Positions 8,001 through 10,693 of a stretch of 10,693 nt of DNA are shown here, in pieces. The stretch is from Pigoraptor vietnamica. Its lineage: Eukaryota; Opisthokonta; Filasterea. Numbering within the stretch: the stretch's first letter is position 1; every line of letters starts with the position of its first letter. The notes under the pieces were generated by a model, which was not told the origin of the DNA, did not search any database, and saw nothing but the letters and a program-made list of their open reading frames with translations. The DNA is taken from positions 2,501 to 13,193 of the forward strand of contig CALSCQ010000261.1 of the NCBI GenBank assembly GCA_943704525.1, in the 5' to 3' direction. A program made the position numbers and the translations under genes.

Positions 8001-10312
8001 GCGCTCGGTCGCCGTGCGTTACTGCGGGGATGGCGGCAACGAGCTGGATGCTGTGGAGAAGGCAGTGCACGGGAGGCTGGTGCAGACGTTCTCTGCGCGG
8101 GCAGACCCACGGTGAGTGTTGCCTGTTGTTGCTCGCGTGACTTTGTATGTGCGTGTACGCGTGTGTGTGTGTATGTGCGAGCGCGTGGATGAGGTTCTAT
8201 GTCTGGTTGTGCACGCACTCGCGTTCTGACCAACGCCTCGTGCCTCCCCAGTGGCGATCTCTCGTTCATCGGCGGCGACACGCGCGCCTTTTCCGAGCTC
8301 CCCTTTCACGCACAACAGTGCCGAGATTGGGCGATGGTCGACGCGACGCTGTGCAACCTCCGCTTTATCCAGCGGAAGTGCGAGGAGTGTCTCGCGTACG
8401 ACCTGGTGGGTCGTCTCTCCCGTTAAGCCTCTTTTTTTTTTCGCTGGCACTGTTGATTCGGTTTCAGAGCGGGTCATTGAATGTGCATCGCGTATGTGTA
8501 AGCGCTGAGCGATGCCGTCGGCCTGTCGGTGCCGGACATCTTCGGTTTGCCATGTTGTTTATCGCCTGCGTGTCGCATCTTATTGATACCCCTCCCCGCT
8601 CACGTGCCCCTCCCTCCCTTTTCCACCCTCTCTCCTTCTCGACAACACAGATCCGCGACTACATTGCGTTTGACCAGGCGGCGCAGTCGTCCACCGCAAG
8701 CACAGCGGCCGACGCACTCCCCGCCGACGTCTCTGCGCGCGTCGCGGACTATCGCCGGTTCTTCCTCTCGGACGCCCACGTGATCGCGCAGCGTCCCTAT
8801 CTCGTGTACCAGCAGGCGGCCAACAAGCCCGACCCGACGTTCGTGAGCGCAGACGCGCACCGATATGTCGGCATTCTCACGGGTCTGCGGTCGCCGACGA
8901 GTCCAAAGTCGATGTCCAATTTTGTGGGTTGCTGTGGGCCGGGTTGCGGATCGTCTGTGCGCGCCACATGTGTGTTTTCTTCGCGTGTTTATGTGTGTGT
9001 GACTGCGCGGGAGCGTGTACCTATGAATCGTAGTAGTAGATGTAAGTGCTGACATTGGATCTTTCGGTGTTCCAGGACGTTCAGTCCGGCACGTCCCTCC
9101 GTCGCGGGAGTATCGATGCCGTGCAGCGGTTGATCCCTCAACAGCTTCTTCTCCACCTCAACAAGCGCGCGGAAGCCGACCCCTGCCGTATGGTGCGTAC
9201 ACTCTCTATGCGTGCGCGCGGTCAACTGCCTGTTGAACTGAGGTCTATGTGCGTGCGCGCGGCGTGCCGACTGTGCTTGTGTGCATGTGTGCATATGTAA
9301 TGCTATGCGTGCGGAAAGCCGTGTTTAACATGACGTCATGTGTAACACAGGTTCTTGGCGGGCACAAGAACACGGTGCGGTGCGTCGCCTTTTCGCCCGA
9401 CGGGAGCTTCCTTGTCTCGGGTGACGAGGGCCGGGCGCTGCTTGTGTATGACAGGCGAGTGTGCAGGGGTTGGGTTGGGGTTAGGTGTTTGTGTGCGTGG
9501 TGCACTGGCCCTTATGCGTGTGCGCGTGTACTGAATGTACGTCTGTGTGTACGCGTGGTTTCGCGTTCTGTTCGTCTATACGCGCACGTTGTCCCTCGAG
9601 TTGACTTTGTATTCTTACTAATAACAGGTACGGCGAGTGCACGCGTCGGCCGCTGCGAGGGCACGCCGGGACCATATCGGATTGCGCAGTGACAAACGAC
9701 GGGTCCAAAATCGTCTCTGCGTCCTCAGACGGAACAGTGAGGGTGAGTTTGGCTTCAAAGCGTGTGAGCTCATGAGTGTGGTGTGGATGGGGTCTGCATA
9801 ACTGTAGGGCGAAGCTCACGTGCGCTTGCGTGCATGTCGTTTAACTGCAAATTTGCGCAGGTGTGGCGTGTCATGACGCACTCGAGCCTCGAACCGCTCG
9901 TCCCTCCCGCACTCGTCGGCGCTGGAAAGCAGTCCTCGGCACGTGAGCTCACGTGCGTCGACAGCTGCGTCAGCGCGCAGATCGGCAACGTGTGTATCGT
10001 GGCGGCGGGCGCTCGCGATGGGAGCGTCTTTCTCTTCAACGTCGACGCCGCGCAGAAGGCAAACGAGGGCTCGCGGCACAACGGTTTGCAAGGGAGCTCG
10101 GCGAACATTCACCGCGGGTCGATGGGTGATCTCGGCCCCTTTGTGCCCAACGTCGGAACGTTCACGGCGGTGCTGGACGGACACACGCTCGCCGTAAAGC
10201 GATGCAAGCTGGCGTTTGACGGTCGAGTGCTTGCGACGGGGAGCGCTGACAAGACTGTGCGACTGTGGGTGTTCTGCTGCCGGGGATTCATGGCGTCGAT
10301 GATGTCGCAATG

Positions 10313-10359
<47 letters not shown>

Positions 10360-10574
10360 GTTTGTGTGTGTGCGTTGTATTCGACTTGTTTCTGGCGGCT
10401 TTGTGCGCGTATGCTTCTTTGTGCCTGCATTTCTCACGTGCCATTCGTTGTGGCCACAGGTGGGACGTTCGCTCGGGGAAAGTGATGGCTGTGCTGGAGG
10501 GTCACACGCGGCCTGTGAATGGCGTCGACGCGAGCTCAGATGCGCTTACGGTCGTCAGTGTGTCTGACCGCGAG
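5055..10574 (+). CDS. NACHT-WD40 protein of TEP1/NWD type, 10 exons, 3' partial
   Basis: Exons: 5055-5705, 6125-7171, 7375-8111, 8252-8405, 8651-8923, 9076-9192, 9351-9454, 9628-9742, 9861-10264, 10460-10574, at least 1239 residues; all phases agree. ATG 5055 has A at -3 and G at +4, after an in-frame stop. Residues 87-217 and on (VRVYVSAHGPD, PLFVGVLGATCG, SVAEIEWTHG) match the DUF4062-like N-terminus of TEP1/NPHP3/NWD proteins. Walker A is GPSGIGKT (339-346); Walker B is IVVIDG (539-544); WLPDPLPIGVK|VILSS follows as in that family. The helical region has LPPTVEGLIRSL and YDL|IRDY. From 994 come about five WD40 repeats with GH and VRVW/VRLW signatures. Such STAND ATPases are intracellular scaffolds that bind and hydrolyse nucleotide and oligomerise; WD repeats sense or bind partners. 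TEP1 joins telomerase and vault particles, NWD1/NPHP3 do other jobs, so the exact role here is unknown. It is odd that about 195 residues, partly low-complexity, separate Walker A from Walker B. Confidence 0.88.
5706..6124 (+). other. Intron 1 of the NACHT gene, with long TG/TC microsatellite
   Basis: Donor ACG|GTACGT; acceptor CGCACAAACAG; 419 bp, the longest intron here. The frame of exon 1 runs on through the TG-rich DNA to a stop at 5937-5939, producing a Cys/Val-rich nonsense tail. The spliced reading (FLCRRET then SNESAAHLFERA) is the family-like one. A CTAAC branch-like site lies near 6077. Confidence 0.85.
5714..5930. repeat. TG/TC-rich microsatellite (about 215 nt)
   Basis: Imperfect (TG)n mixed with TC units, wholly inside intron 1. 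All long open frames over it, such as VCVCVCLSVC, are products of the repeat and not genes. Confidence 0.95.
7172..7374 (+). other. Intron 2 of the NACHT gene, with complementary 15-nt TG and CA runs
   Basis: Donor AAG|GTGCAG; acceptor ACACACACAG; 203 bp. A perfect 15-nt TG run (7256-7270) is the exact reverse complement of a 15-nt AC run (7359-7373) that ends at the acceptor AG. A CTAATAAT branch-like site is near 7346-7353. Splicing joins GVK to VILSSGPGDC, as expected in the TEP1/NWD family. Confidence 0.88.
8112..8251 (+). other. Intron 3 of the NACHT gene
   Basis: Donor CACG|GTGAGT; acceptor GCCTCCCCAG; 140 bp, phase 2. It is TG-rich, with a CTGACC branch-like site near 8226. Splicing restores Arg and continues with GDLSFIGGD. 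Confidence 0.85.
8406..8650 (+). other. Intron 4 of the NACHT gene
   Basis: Donor CTG|GTGGGT; acceptor CTCGACAACACAG; 245 bp, phase 0. It contains a run of nine T and a pyrimidine-rich 3' part. Splicing joins YDL to IRDYIAF, a conserved motif of TEP1/NWD proteins. Confidence 0.87.
8924..9075 (+). other. Intron 5 of the NACHT gene
   Basis: Donor TTT|GTGGGT; acceptor CGGTGTTCCAG; 152 bp, phase 0. It is TG-rich and has in-frame stops. The joined protein reads SMSNF then DVQSG; this region is poorly conserved, so the exact donor is less certain than elsewhere. Confidence 0.7.
9193..9350 (+). other. Intron 6 of the NACHT gene
   Basis: Donor ATG|GTGCGT; acceptor TGTGTAACACAG; 158 bp, phase 0. It contains a TGACGTCA palindrome at 9331-9338. 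Exon 7 starts the first WD40 repeat (VLGGHKNTVRCVAFSPDG). Confidence 0.82.
9455..9627 (+). other. Intron 7 of the NACHT gene, likely GC-AG type
   Basis: Exon 7 ends GAC AG and the intron begins GCGAGT, matching the GC-AG donor consensus AG|GCAAGT. The acceptor is TTACTAATAACAG, with the branch-like TACTAAT only about six bases from the AG. Phase 2 joins AG and G into Arg (YDR then YGEC). The nearest GT donor, at 9459, gives the wrong phase. Confidence 0.75.
9743..9860 (+). other. Intron 8 of the NACHT gene
   Basis: Donor AGG|GTGAGT; acceptor AATTTGCGCAG; 118 bp, phase 0. It splits the end of a WD40 repeat so that DGTVR joins VWRV, as the family requires. Confidence 0.88.
10265..10459 (+). 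other. Intron 9 of the NACHT gene, with 41-nt poly-T
   Basis: Donor CT|GTGGGT; acceptor GTGGCCACAG; 195 bp, phase 2. Splicing rebuilds VRLW followed by DVRSGK, the end of a WD40 repeat. A donor four bases downstream (GTGTTC) would duplicate the Trp and is weaker. Confidence 0.85.
10318..10358. repeat. Poly-T homopolymer (41 nt)
   Basis: An uninterrupted T run inside intron 9, followed by GG and TG-rich DNA, about 100 nt from the acceptor. On the opposite strand it is poly-A. No retroelement, target-site duplication or ORF is attached, so I treat it as a homopolymer and not a retroposon tail. Confidence 0.92.

Positions 10575-10693
<119 letters not shown>

Noticed and set aside
10318-10358. 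The poly-T tract as the tail of an inserted retroposon
   Set aside because: No target-site duplication, internal promoter or reverse-transcriptase fragment is visible around it.

Overview
The window looks like nuclear DNA of a free-living or protist-type eukaryote. The two right-hand genes are split by short spliceosomal introns (85-419 bp) with GT..AG ends, mostly GTGNGT donors. Coding DNA is G+C-rich, start codons sit in good Kozak context, and TG/CA microsatellites are abundant. There is no bacterial operon structure, Shine-Dalgarno site, tRNA, rRNA, CRISPR array or transposase. I cannot name the species.

Three genes are supported. (1) From the left edge to 1575 (+) lies one intronless frame for a divergent ankyrin-repeat protein, open at its 5' end. 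(2) From 4464 down to 1858 on the minus strand I reconstruct a gene that no single long ORF shows: ten small exons whose phases agree, totalling 1155 nt (384 residues plus stop). It encodes a Cys/His-rich protein with a CCHC zinc knuckle split by an intron, followed by a dense zinc-binding region that recalls the UPF1 CH domain. (3) From 5055 (+) to the right edge lies a ten-exon 5' part (at least 1239 residues) of a NACHT-WD40 protein of the TEP1/NWD/NPHP3 type: a DUF4062-like N-terminus, a P-loop NTPase, a helical region, then WD40 repeats. It continues beyond the window.

Genes 1 and 2 converge, with 282 bp between stop codons. Genes 2 and 3 diverge, with 590 bp between start codons, and that gap must hold both promoters. 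The low-complexity DNA follows transcription: sense-strand introns are TG-rich, so the plus strand is CA-rich over gene 2 and TG-rich over gene 3. The 37-nt poly-G tract is, on the minus strand, a poly-C tract inside the last intron of gene 2. The 41-nt poly-T tract lies in intron 9 of gene 3.

Nothing shows that the three proteins share a pathway. The ankyrin gene stands apart: it has no introns, no microsatellites, and none of the CACGTG palindromes that recur over the rest of the window. The most interesting results are the hidden zinc-protein gene, the intron architecture, the CACGTG excess and the possibly foreign ankyrin gene.
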